This document shows positions 1 to 7,906 of a DNA stretch of 64,000 bases, piece after piece. Below the pieces are notes generated by a model. It saw nothing but the letters and a program-made list of their open reading frames with translations, was not told the origin of the DNA and ran no database searches. The DNA is from JBPOFY01 sp049889815 (GTDB lineage: Bacteria > Verrucomicrobiota > Verrucomicrobiia > Opitutales > Coraliomargaritaceae): NCBI GenBank assembly GCA_049889815.1, contig JBMHCR010000019.1, positions 1 through 64,000 of the forward strand, written 5' to 3'. Position numbers and translations under genes: made by a program. Position 1 is the stretch's first letter; the number at the start of each line of letters is the position of its first letter.

Positions 1-404
<404 letters not shown>

Positions 405-686
405 ATGTCATCTGAAAAATCACAGAGCAGTCGTTCCAAGAAAAGCAAAAGTTCAGGCACCAAATTCATCCCGAATTTAACTCAACTAGCAGAGGCCACC
501 AAAGGGCTTCCAGACGCCGAACTCTGGCCCGATGAAACCTGCATCTGCCCAATCGAAGTGGACGAACGTCTGCGGACGATTGAATTTAAGCGCAAGCAGA
601 TAACACGCGGAAGTTCCAAGCCCTATCGCTGGATCTACGAGGGGAAAATCCTCATTCGAAATCGCGATATTCCAGAGGCAGATTAA
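405..686 (+). CDS. Small hypothetical protein, 93 aa
   Basis: I do not recognise this protein. The frame is open from 327, but the ATG at 405 is preferred because the preceding 26 residues look like translated non-coding sequence. The predicted protein starts with a Ser/Lys-rich, probably disordered tail of about 20 residues, followed by a charged region ending in an Ile/Arg-rich segment (WIYEGKILIRNRDI). No signal peptide or membrane segment is seen. It converges on the pseudouridine synthase gene with a 14-bp gap. It may be a lineage-specific protein; no function is assigned. Confidence 0.5.
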   Translation: MSSEKSQSSRSKKSKSSGTKFIPNLTQLAEATKGLPDAELWPDETCICPIEVDERLRTIEFKRKQITRGSSKPYRWIYEGKILIRNRDIPEAD

Positions 687-700
687 ATCATAGGGGCGCC

Positions 701-1690
701 CTATTCGTTGCTCAGGCGGCTTTCCAACTGTTGCATGTCACCCGGAATCCGCGATTCGAAGCGCACCTTGCGACCATCCTCTGGATGCTTGATACCAATG
801 ATCGCAGCATGCAGTGCCTGCCGCTTAAATTGGTAAGGAATTTTCGCGCCCTTTTTACGCAGCGCTTTGACAGTGCCATCGTGATACGAACGATCACCGA
901 GTAGCGCCATGCGGTGCTCTGCTGCCTGAATGCGGATCTGGTGCTTGAGTCCCGTCTCCAAGCGGATGCGTAATTTACTGACGTGATGCCTAGCGAAGAC
1001 CGTTTCTACTTTGTAGTGCGTGACGGCCTCAACAGCGTTTTGTGTGCCAGGCGCTACAACTGTCTGATTGAATCCGGACTCGTCGAGCAACATATAGTTG
1101 CGCCAAGTGCCTTCACACGTCTCCGCCTCACCGTCCGCATAAGCAACATATTCACGGAGGAAATCATGACTCCGAAGCTGTTTGATCAAATTGCGCCGTG
1201 CGTCGTCATTCATCGCGATACAGAGCAACCCGCTCGTGTATTGATCCAAACGATGCACTGGTAACGGTTTCACTTGATCTTTTTTGCCAAAAAAACTGCG
1301 TCGAGTCGCCTCACCTCGTGGATCGTTCAGATAGTTTGCAAGAACCTCGATCGCTGAGATTTTGTCCTGTCCCTCTGTCGGCACCGAAAGAAGTCCAGCC
1401 TCTTTATCGACAATCGCCAACTGCGAATCGAGGTGCACCAACACTAACTTTGGATGGATGCGTTTACGGTGCCCCCAGTTCTTTGGTGCCTTGTCTGGCG
1501 CGCCCATAATCAGGCGATCCCCGGGGTCGGCCAGTCGTAGCCCTGCCTTTGTAACAACCACTCCATCCAGGCAAAACCGCCCTGCGACGATCCATTCCTT
1601 AATACGCTTGCGGGGCGAATCGGGGCACAGACGAACCGCCCAATCCAGGAGGGTCTTTTCGCCTGCTATTGATTCGTCGTCCACTTCCAT
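701..1690 (-). CDS. RluA-family 23S rRNA/tRNA pseudouridine synthase
   Basis: This cytoplasmic enzyme is expected to isomerise uridine to pseudouridine in rRNA or tRNA. An S4-like RNA-binding region covers about residues 10-65. The catalytic motif HRLDQYTSGLL follows, with the aspartate near residue 149. A late segment with LETGLKHQIRIQ is typical of the RluA/RluC/RluD group. Length (329 aa) fits the family. A GTG at 1693 directly precedes the ATG at 1690; I chose the ATG. The exact target uridine cannot be told from sequence, so no gene symbol is given. Confidence 0.88.
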   Translation of the reverse strand: MEVDDESIAGEKTLLDWAVRLCPDSPRKRIKEWIVAGRFCLDGVVVTKAGLRLADPGDRLIMGAPDKAPKNWGHRKRIHPKLVLVHLDSQLAIVDKEAGLLSVPTEGQDKISAIEVLANYLNDPRGEATRRSFFGKKDQVKPLPVHRLDQYTSGLLCIAMNDDARRNLIKQLRSHDFLREYVAYADGEAETCEGTWRNYMLLDESGFNQTVVAPGTQNAVEAVTHYKVETVFARHHVSKLRIRLETGLKHQIRIQAAEHRMALLGDRSYHDGTVKALRKKGAKIPYQFKRQALHAAIIGIKHPEDGRKVRFESRIPGDMQQLESRLSNE

Positions 1691-1902
1691 CACTTCGACG
1701 CCAACTCATGAGGCGCGCAATAGGAAAACTCGGTTAATTCGAAACCAAACAACCTCAAAAAGTCTAACATCCAGATATCGGTTTTGCGAGGCAGGGATTT
1801 TAATACCACCACACTGAGACGGGTAAGAGTCTTCCGATGCCTCAGCCTAAAAGTTTAGGACGCTGATAAACAGAAACTGGTGCCCCTGAAAGAGATCGCT
1901 GC

Positions 1903-2604
1903 TTAATCCAGTTCTTCCACTTCTTCAGTGGGAGGTCTGCGGTCGGCCACATAGAGCATATAAGCAGCGCGCTTCGCTCGTGCGTGGACTTTTGCTGGGA
2001 CCGCCTGAACTTCGTAGCCAACCCGTTTGAGCCTCTGCTCAAAGGCAACGTCTTGTTTTGCCGACCAAAAAACCGCTCTACCCTCTGACTTCAATGCCCC
2101 CCAGACTCGTTTCAAGCCGGTGTTCGAATAGAGTGAAACATTCGAGTCCTTCACCATCGCAAATGGGCCATTGTCGACATCGACGATGATGGTATCGTAG
2201 ACGCCCTTCGCCTTCTTAATCACTTCGACCACATCGTCGACAAAAACATCGACGTCGGTATTCCCCATTAACGCACCATTGAGATCCTTGAGGTGTGTGC
2301 GGTTCCATTCGATCACTTCCGGCACCAGCTCAGCGACATCGATATATGCCTCGGGACCCACAGCATCGATCACACTGCGAAGCGTAAATCCAAGCCCAAG
2401 GCCTCCGATTAAAATATGCGGCTTCACATCGAGCGGGATATTCTCGACACCCAGCGTGCCCATCAGACGTTCCGATGCACAAGCCTCAGAGTGCATCAGT
2501 TCCTGACCGTCAATGCTCAAGGAAAATGCCCTATCGTGCGAATAGAGCGCCATTTTTGAGCCGCCTGGAACCGTAGCCTCGGCCAATTTTATCTTTGGTT
2601 TCAT
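1903..2604 (-). CDS. Spermidine-synthase-like methyltransferase-fold protein
   Basis: The 233-residue protein has a Rossmann core resembling polyamine synthases: a nucleotide-binding loop (ILIGGLGLGFTLRSV, about residues 64-78), the acidic strand VAELVPEVIEWNR and a later DTIIVDVDNGP where spermidine synthase has its catalytic Asp region. It lacks the N-terminal beta-domain of genuine SpeE and is shorter than the usual 280-300 aa. Polyamine synthesis is therefore only one option; it could be a related methyltransferase. It stands alone, divergent from the PatB-like gene. Confidence 0.7.
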   Translation of the reverse strand: MKPKIKLAEATVPGGSKMALYSHDRAFSLSIDGQELMHSEACASERLMGTLGVENIPLDVKPHILIGGLGLGFTLRSVIDAVGPEAYIDVAELVPEVIEWNRTHLKDLNGALMGNTDVDVFVDDVVEVIKKAKGVYDTIIVDVDNGPFAMVKDSNVSLYSNTGLKRVWGALKSEGRAVFWSAKQDVAFEQRLKRVGYEVQAVPAKVHARAKRAAYMLYVADRRPPTEEVEELD

Positions 2605-2782
2605 GGACAGAAGCCCGTAGATTCACCCCAATAATGGCAAGCCACAATTCCCCTCAATCCTAATCATAATCTTACTGTAAATCTTAATTCCACACCCACC
2701 GCATCCCGCATCTTGCCATTACTTTTTCACATTCGACAAAATGATTTGCAGGCATGGAGTACTGAGTTGATCGTCTTCTGTA

Positions 2783-3940
2783 ATGAGTAACACAAGGTAT
2801 GATTTTGATAGCTGCCCTGAGCGCTCGGGCTATGGCAGTCTGAAATGGGAGAAGTATAAAGGTCGCGACATCTTACCGCTGTGGGTCGCGGACATGGACT
2901 TCGTCTCGGCGCCGGAAATTATTGCCGGCCTGCAAAGCCGCCTCGATCACCCTATCTTCGGCTATACGGTCCCATTCGAAGCGCCGATTGAAGCGGTGAT
3001 CCACTATCTCGAACGCAGCCACGGTTACGGCGCACGCGCAAGCTGGTTAAATTTCCTGCCTGGGCTCGTTCCAGCGATCAACCTCTGCTGCCATGCCTTC
3101 ACAGAGCCGGGCGATTCCGTAATGACCGCTACGCCCGTATACCCCCCCTTCATCTCGGCACCAGACTATGCAAACCGCGAACTGATCAAGGTGCCACTCT
3201 GCTTGGATCGCGACGATCAATGGACCCTCGACTTCGACGCGATGGAGGCCGCGGTGAAACCAAACACGAAAATCTTCGTGCTCTGCAGCCCCCACAACCC
3301 AGTCGGCCGTGTTTACACTCGCGAGGAACTAAACAAGATCGGTGAGTTTTGCGTGCGCCACGACCTGATTCTCATTTCTGACGAGATTCACTGCGATCTC
3401 GTTTTTGATGAGAACAAGAAGCACATCGTCACCGCCACGCTCAGCGAAGCGATCGCAGCGCGCACCGTGACACTCATGGCGCCGAGTAAGACCTACAATC
3501 TACCGGGACTTGCCTGTGCATTCTCTGTCATCGAAGACAGCAAACTACGTCTCCAATTTCAAAAAACTATCCGCGGTATCATCACTGAGGTGAATTGTTT
3601 CGGCTACGCAGGCTGTGAAGCTGCCTACAATCACGGTGAACCATGGCGCCAAGCACTGCTCGCATATCTGCGCGGCAACTACGCACTGGTCTACAGGTTC
3701 ATCAAAGAAGAGATTCCGGAGATCACTTTCCGCCCGATGGAAGCGACTTACCTAGCATGGTTCGATGTAAAGAACCTCGACCTCGAAAATCCGGTTAAGT
3801 TCTTCGAAGACCACGGTGTGGGTCTTTCCGATGGTGTTCCCTTTGACGGACACCAACACCTGCGCCTAAACTTCGGGTGTCCGCGTAGCCGACTGATTGA
3901 AGGTCTCGAGAAGATGAAAGCAGCACTCGACAAACGATAA
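2783..3940 (+). CDS. patB: PatB/MalY-type PLP-dependent C-S lyase (cystathionine beta-lyase)
   Basis: This fold-type I PLP enzyme of the MalY/PatB group is expected to cleave cystathionine or cysteine conjugates to thiol, pyruvate and ammonia. The start (YDFDSCPERSGYGSLKWEKY) and the WVADMDF segment are characteristic. The PLP lysine is in MAPSKTYNLPGLA at about K236, and the phosphate-binding region SPHNPVGRVY precedes it. Its 385 aa match the family. An aspartate-type aminotransferase activity is less likely. A long inverted repeat directly follows the stop codon. Confidence 0.85.
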   Translation: MSNTRYDFDSCPERSGYGSLKWEKYKGRDILPLWVADMDFVSAPEIIAGLQSRLDHPIFGYTVPFEAPIEAVIHYLERSHGYGARASWLNFLPGLVPAINLCCHAFTEPGDSVMTATPVYPPFISAPDYANRELIKVPLCLDRDDQWTLDFDAMEAAVKPNTKIFVLCSPHNPVGRVYTREELNKIGEFCVRHDLILISDEIHCDLVFDENKKHIVTATLSEAIAARTVTLMAPSKTYNLPGLACAFSVIEDSKLRLQFQKTIRGIITEVNCFGYAGCEAAYNHGEPWRQALLAYLRGNYALVYRFIKEEIPEITFRPMEATYLAWFDVKNLDLENPVKFFEDHGVGLSDGVPFDGHQHLRLNFGCPRSRLIEGLEKMKAALDKR

Positions 3941-3943
3941 CCA

Positions 3944-4015
3944 TAGGGGCGCAACTTGATGCACCCGCCTTATCCACAGCAATTACACCATCGGGCGCGT
4001 CAAGTCGCGCCCCTA
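3944..4015. repeat. REP-like long inverted repeat between patB and hslR
   Basis: Two arms starting TAGGGGCGC and ending GCGCCCCTA face each other across about 25 bases. Over 23 positions the arms pair with three differences that are G-T compatible. The element fills nearly all of the space between the two genes and ends 4 bases before the hslR ATG, so it would be transcribed as a hairpin around that ribosome-binding region. Its style (TAGGGGCG arms) matches dispersed extragenic palindromes, and related but different ones occur at 30374 and 33990. Confidence 0.75.
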
Positions 4016-4019
4016 CAAG

Positions 4020-4421
4020 ATGACAACTGATCCCACAGAGGAATCGTCCCCGATTCGAATTGATAAATGGCTCTGGGCGGTACGGATCTACAAAACTCGC
4101 AGTGATGCATCGGACGCGTGCCGCGGCTCTGCAGTGCGCATCAACAATGTGATCGCCAAGCCCTCGAACAAAGTTCGTGCGGGCGATTCCGTCATCGCAA
4201 GGACCAAGGAGCTCACCAAAACAATGCACGTCATCCGTATCACCGAAAAACGTATCGGCGCAAAACGAGTTCCAGAGTTTTACGAAGATAAAACTCCCGA
4301 GCACGAACTCGAAGCCGCACGTGAGAAACGAGCCAATGCTCGTCTCTTCAGCCACCGCGGCAGTGGACGACCAACCAAGAAAGACCGTCGTGATATCGAA
4401 AAATTGATTGGGCCAGAATAG
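4020..4421 (+). CDS. hslR: Hsp15-like S4-domain RNA-binding protein
   Basis: A small basic protein of 133 aa. An S4 RNA-binding domain starts at IRIDKWLWAVRIYKTRSDA (about residues 12-30) and runs to about residue 75, followed by a Lys/Arg-rich C-terminus (SGRPTKKDRRDIEKL). This is the layout of HslR/Hsp15, which in E. coli binds stalled 50S subunits carrying nascent tRNA. The family assignment is strong; the cellular role is inferred from it. No operon partner is evident because a hairpin repeat separates it from patB. Confidence 0.82.
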   Translation: MTTDPTEESSPIRIDKWLWAVRIYKTRSDASDACRGSAVRINNVIAKPSNKVRAGDSVIARTKELTKTMHVIRITEKRIGAKRVPEFYEDKTPEHELEAAREKRANARLFSHRGSGRPTKKDRRDIEKLIGPE

Positions 4422-4672
4422 AACACCGCCCTCTGGTATTCGGTTAAATGAACAATCGACTGAACCACATCTTGTCATTCAATTCCAATCAACTGGTCTA
4501 TTCATAGGGACACCTGCGATACCCCTGGCCGCTAATCTGCCCGCGATATTTTCCACGAAATGGAAGCGCAATACGGCCATTCAAACGAAGCCGAACTCTG
4601 GTTGAAGGTGGTTGCGCCCCGACAATCCTCATTCCTGCTTTCCTAATTCAAATACTCAGTCAACATAAAGCT

Positions 4673-4861
4673 ATGAACTGGGAAAATTTCGCATCCATGG
4701 ACCCACACCTCCTCGTTGGCTTAGTAAACACAGAGATTCGCAATAACTGCGACGACCTAAACGACCTATGTCGAACACACGACATAGCGCAGGCTGAGCT
4801 CACGGCTTACCTGTCAAAAGCTGGCTACGACTATTTTCCCGAGCAGAAGAAGTTTAGATAA
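4673..4861 (+). CDS. DUF4250 small protein
   Basis: A 62-residue acidic protein. The N-terminus (NFASMDPHLLVGLVNTEIRNN) followed by a short region ending GYDYFPEQKKF matches my memory of the DUF4250 family in length and order: a Met-Asp-Pro segment, an amphipathic helix, then a Gly-Tyr motif near the end. Function is unknown. The predicted helix-turn-helix-like pattern (helices near residues 8-22, 26-36 and 40-50) suggests a small nucleic-acid-binding fold, but this is inference. It converges on the ABC ATPase gene. Confidence 0.7.
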   Translation: MNWENFASMDPHLLVGLVNTEIRNNCDDLNDLCRTHDIAQAELTAYLSKAGYDYFPEQKKFR

Positions 4862-4880
4862 AGAGGTTCGCACAAACCCA

Positions 4881-5723
4881 CTACTCGACTGCTGCCATTT
4901 CTTTTTCGATAGTCGTGAGGCGGTCTTGTTTAACACCAAGTTTTGGAATGCAGGCAATGAGCGCTTTGGTGTAAGGATGTTGCGGGTTGCTCAGCACGTC
5001 GTCTACAGCGCCTTTCTCTACGATCTCGCCGCGATACATGACGATGACTTCGTCGGCAAAGCCCTTTACGATACCAAAATTGTGCGTGATCAACGCAATA
5101 CTCATTCCGAGTCGCTGCCTTAGGTCGCGGAGCAGCTCGATGATCTGGGCTTGAATGGTGACATCGAGCGCAGTCGTTGGTTCGTCCGCGACGAGAAGCT
5201 TGGGCTCACAGGCAAGTGCCATAGCGATCATCACACGTTGCTGCATGCCACCACTCATTTCATGCGGGTAAGCCTTGTAGCGCTTTGCCGCATCGCGAAT
5301 ACCGACCATTTCAAGAAGCTCGACAACCCGCGCCTGAACGTCCATGATGTCAGGACGATGCAACTTCACCGCCTCTGCGATCTGGTAGCCGACCGTGAAG
5401 ACCGGATTTAGCGAGGCAGATGCTTCCTGAAAAATATAGGCAATACCGTTACCGCGAACCCTGCGAATCGCATCTCGATCCATCGTAAGAACGTTCTTTC
5501 CTTCGAAAAGTATTTCGCCACTGACAGTGCAGGTAGGCGACTCGGGGAGCAGCTTCGTCAATGAAAGACAGGTCACACTCTTTCCGCTACCACTTTCGCC
5601 AAGGATCGCAACTGTCTTGCCACCCGACTCAATTGAAAAGTCGATCCCTTTGACCACTTCATTAGACTGGCCGCGAGTGTGAAAGGCGACGCGAAGGTCG
5701 GAGATTTTTAGGAGTTCGGACAT
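4881..5723 (-). CDS. OppD/DppD-type peptide ABC transporter ATPase, without local partners
   Basis: An ATP-binding subunit of the oligopeptide/nickel importer group. Visible motifs: Walker A GESGSGKS (about 42-49), signature MSGGMQQR, Walker B LLVADEPTTALD, switch His in ALITHNFG, and the C-terminal NPQHPYTKALIACIP region shared by OppD and OppF. At 280 aa it is somewhat shorter than typical OppD (about 320). No permease, second ATPase or binding protein lies nearby, so it either works with subunits elsewhere or is a remnant. A TTG at 5726 precedes the chosen ATG at 5723. Confidence 0.85.
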   Translation of the reverse strand: MSELLKISDLRVAFHTRGQSNEVVKGIDFSIESGGKTVAILGESGSGKSVTCLSLTKLLPESPTCTVSGEILFEGKNVLTMDRDAIRRVRGNGIAYIFQEASASLNPVFTVGYQIAEAVKLHRPDIMDVQARVVELLEMVGIRDAAKRYKAYPHEMSGGMQQRVMIAMALACEPKLLVADEPTTALDVTIQAQIIELLRDLRQRLGMSIALITHNFGIVKGFADEVIVMYRGEIVEKGAVDDVLSNPQHPYTKALIACIPKLGVKQDRLTTIEKEMAAVE

Positions 5724-5756
5724 CAATTAACAGGCAGTCGTTGAGCTAATTCAAAA

Positions 5757-6755
5757 TCACTCGGGCTTCAAGTCGCGGGTCATAAGCGTTTGAAGGGCTT
5801 CAATTGGTTTCTTGCCCTCGTAGCAGATGGCATAGATCTGCGAGAGAATCGGCGCATCGACGCCCTGCTGCTCGCAGAGACGTTTCAGACATTCCGTTGC
5901 ACGATACCCTTCGACCACGCTTTTTTGCCCGGAAACAATATCGGCGGGCGACTCGCCCTTGCCAACGCGTTCACCGAAGGTTCGATTACGGCTCCACTTA
6001 CCGGTGCAAGTAGCCACGAGATCCCCGAATCCGCTAAGTCCAAAGAAAGTTTCATTTTGCCCGCCGAGCATGACGCCGAGCTTGACCATTTCATTGAGGC
6101 TACGCGTGAGCAATGCGGCTTTGGCGTTATCACCCAATTGCAGCCCGTCCGTGAGGCCCGAAGCAATGGCATAAATATTCTTCAAGGTGCCGCCGAGCTC
6201 GGTGCCACGAACATCGTTGGAAAGGTAAGCACGGAGCGAGTTGTTGCTAAACGCTTGCTGGTAGACTTCTGCTTCGACGAGGTCGGTGCTGACTGCGAAC
6301 GATACGGCAGTCGGATTTCCAGCAGCGACCTCGCCCGCAAAAGTGGGCCCCGAAAATACGCCGCATGCGATATTCGGGAAGACTTCGTTCACAATCTCGA
6401 CAGGCGTTTTAAAGGTATCCAGCTCGAGCCCTTTGCACATGACGACAAAGAGCTTGAGTTGCCACGCATGAGCAACCCCCTCACGCAGTGATTCGCAGAG
6501 CTCACGCAAGGCGCTCGACGGGCAAGCAAGGAATACTGTCTCGGCTTCCATCAGAACCGGCGCGACTTCGCAACCAATCTGTATGCGATGCGGCAGTTTG
6601 TAGTCGGGCAGGTAGTCCTCATTTTCACGGGATGAGGCGATTCTCAACGCGTGCTCCATGCGGCGAGGGACCAGCGTGACCGAGTGTCCACAACGATCAA
6701 GGTGCAACGCCATCGCAGTACCCCAAGCACCGGCTCCAAATATACAACAATTCAT
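5757..6755 (-). CDS. gpsA: NAD(P)-dependent glycerol-3-phosphate dehydrogenase
   Basis: GpsA reduces DHAP to sn-glycerol 3-phosphate, the backbone of phospholipids, in the cytoplasm. The N-terminal nucleotide-binding loop GAGAWGTAMA (residues 7-16) and the catalytic lysine region GTLKNIYAIASGL are clear, followed by LSGFGDLVATC and NRTFGERVGKG. The length of 332 aa is standard. The ATG overlaps the panB stop codon by 4 bases (ATGA), so translation of the two is probably coupled. Confidence 0.95.
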   Translation of the reverse strand: MNCCIFGAGAWGTAMALHLDRCGHSVTLVPRRMEHALRIASSRENEDYLPDYKLPHRIQIGCEVAPVLMEAETVFLACPSSALRELCESLREGVAHAWQLKLFVVMCKGLELDTFKTPVEIVNEVFPNIACGVFSGPTFAGEVAAGNPTAVSFAVSTDLVEAEVYQQAFSNNSLRAYLSNDVRGTELGGTLKNIYAIASGLTDGLQLGDNAKAALLTRSLNEMVKLGVMLGGQNETFFGLSGFGDLVATCTGKWSRNRTFGERVGKGESPADIVSGQKSVVEGYRATECLKRLCEQQGVDAPILSQIYAICYEGKKPIEALQTLMTRDLKPE

Positions 6756-7528
6756 GATGGAAACTTTCGGTTGCGAACATCTTTGGCATATGCGGCAAAA
6801 GCCTTTCGAGCCGCTTCACCGAGATTCGCATACTGTTTTACGAATGAAGGGACATGGCCAATGGTGAGCCCTAACATATCATTGGTTACGATAATCTGAC
6901 CATCGCAGTCCGCACCACTACCAATACCAATAAGTGGAACCTTGAGCGCAGCTGAAATTTCTCCCGCGGTGACTGAATCCGTCATTTCACAAAGCACAGC
7001 GAAGCAATTTGCAGTCTCAAATGCCAAGGCATCTTCGAGCAGTGCTGCCTGTTCAGCTTTCTTACGTCCGAACTTTCGATAGCCGCCAAGTTGGTGAAAA
7101 TTCTGAGGTAACAGCCCGATGTGTCCAAGCACCGGGATACCTGCACGCGTGAGTCGCTCAATCTTCGGAGCCATCAAGGCATCACCCTCAATTTTAATCG
7201 CAGCAGCGCCGCCCTCTTGCATGAGTCGGCGACAGGCATCGAGTAGGACCGTGAAGTCATCATGCGCGACCGCAAATGGTACATCCGCAACGAGCAGCGC
7301 TTTTGTATTGGCACGGGCGACGGCAGCCGTGTGGTGTACCATCATGTCCAGCGTGACCGATACCGTACTGTCGAACCCCAACTGTGTGGTGCCGACCGAA
7401 TCACCGACCAAAATAAAGTCGACTCCTGCAGCGTCCGCGATGCTAGCCATAGGTGTATCGTAGGCAGTGACCGCTACAATCGGTCGCTTACCTTTGAGTT
7501 TTAGAAGTGTCTGAGTCGTGATGCTCAC
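6752..7528 (-). CDS. panB: 3-methyl-2-oxobutanoate hydroxymethyltransferase
   Basis: PanB makes ketopantoate from 2-oxoisovalerate and methylene-tetrahydrofolate, the first step to pantothenate and CoA. The signature block VAVTAYDTPMASIADAAG and the metal-binding LVGDSVGTTQLG are present, as are HIGLLPQ and GIGSGADCDGQI. The frame is open up to an ATG at 7615, but homology begins at SITTQTLLKLKGKRPIV. A GTG at 7528 gives 258 aa, close to the usual 264, and leaves a normal gap to the divergent gene at 7633; the longer start would leave only 17 bp. The start choice is inference. Confidence 0.92.
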   Translation of the reverse strand: MSITTQTLLKLKGKRPIVAVTAYDTPMASIADAAGVDFILVGDSVGTTQLGFDSTVSVTLDMMVHHTAAVARANTKALLVADVPFAVAHDDFTVLLDACRRLMQEGGAAAIKIEGDALMAPKIERLTRAGIPVLGHIGLLPQNFHQLGGYRKFGRKKAEQAALLEDALAFETANCFAVLCEMTDSVTAGEISAALKVPLIGIGSGADCDGQIIVTNDMLGLTIGHVPSFVKQYANLGEAARKAFAAYAKDVRNRKFPS

Positions 7529-7632
7529 GGTTTTAAAAGGTAGATTCGTTATTTGTGAGAAAATAGGCTGTGCGAGCTTCTTCGGTTTGACAACTCTTAG
7601 TCTTCGCTCAATCAAGAATAGAGATTCGCTTA

Positions 7633-7905
7633 ATGTTTAACCTCTATTATAAATGGCGCTACAAACGCGCTCAAAAGGCAAAGTCCTTCAAGTTACCGGC
7701 ACACAGCGAAACTGAGGGCAAGGGTAGAGTTTCTTTAGTTAGTTACCTGAGTCAAACATCGGTCCGCGGGCGCCCTTCTGACCAATTTAATCTCCCTAAT
7801 CAACGGCGTCGGACCTTGCAATGGTTGCTCGTCATGTTTCTGGTCGGCGCCTTTTGCTGGCTGGTCCACGAGAGCATCAACGCACTGGCGATGCTCAGCC
7901 GCTAG
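7633..7905 (+). CDS. Small single-pass membrane protein, 90 aa
   Basis: Unrecognised. A basic N-terminus (YYKWRYKRAQKAKSFKL) is followed by a polar middle and one hydrophobic segment at about residues 65-85 (LLVMFLVGAFCWLVHESI). This suggests an inner-membrane protein with a cytoplasmic N-terminal tail. It is divergent from panB and ends 1 base before the convergent stop of the polymerase-like gene. The codon pattern looks coding, but I cannot propose a function. Confidence 0.55.
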   Translation: MFNLYYKWRYKRAQKAKSFKLPAHSETEGKGRVSLVSYLSQTSVRGRPSDQFNLPNQRRRTLQWLLVMFLVGAFCWLVHESINALAMLSR

Positions 7906-7906
7906 A

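Noticed and set aside
1198..1817. Overlapping plus-strand frames of 103 and 151 codons
   Set aside because: Antisense to the pseudouridine synthase; residue composition is that of a shadow frame.
4408..4605. 65-codon open frame after hslR
   Set aside because: It overlaps the hslR 3' end, has no recognisable composition or motif, and reads like translated spacer.
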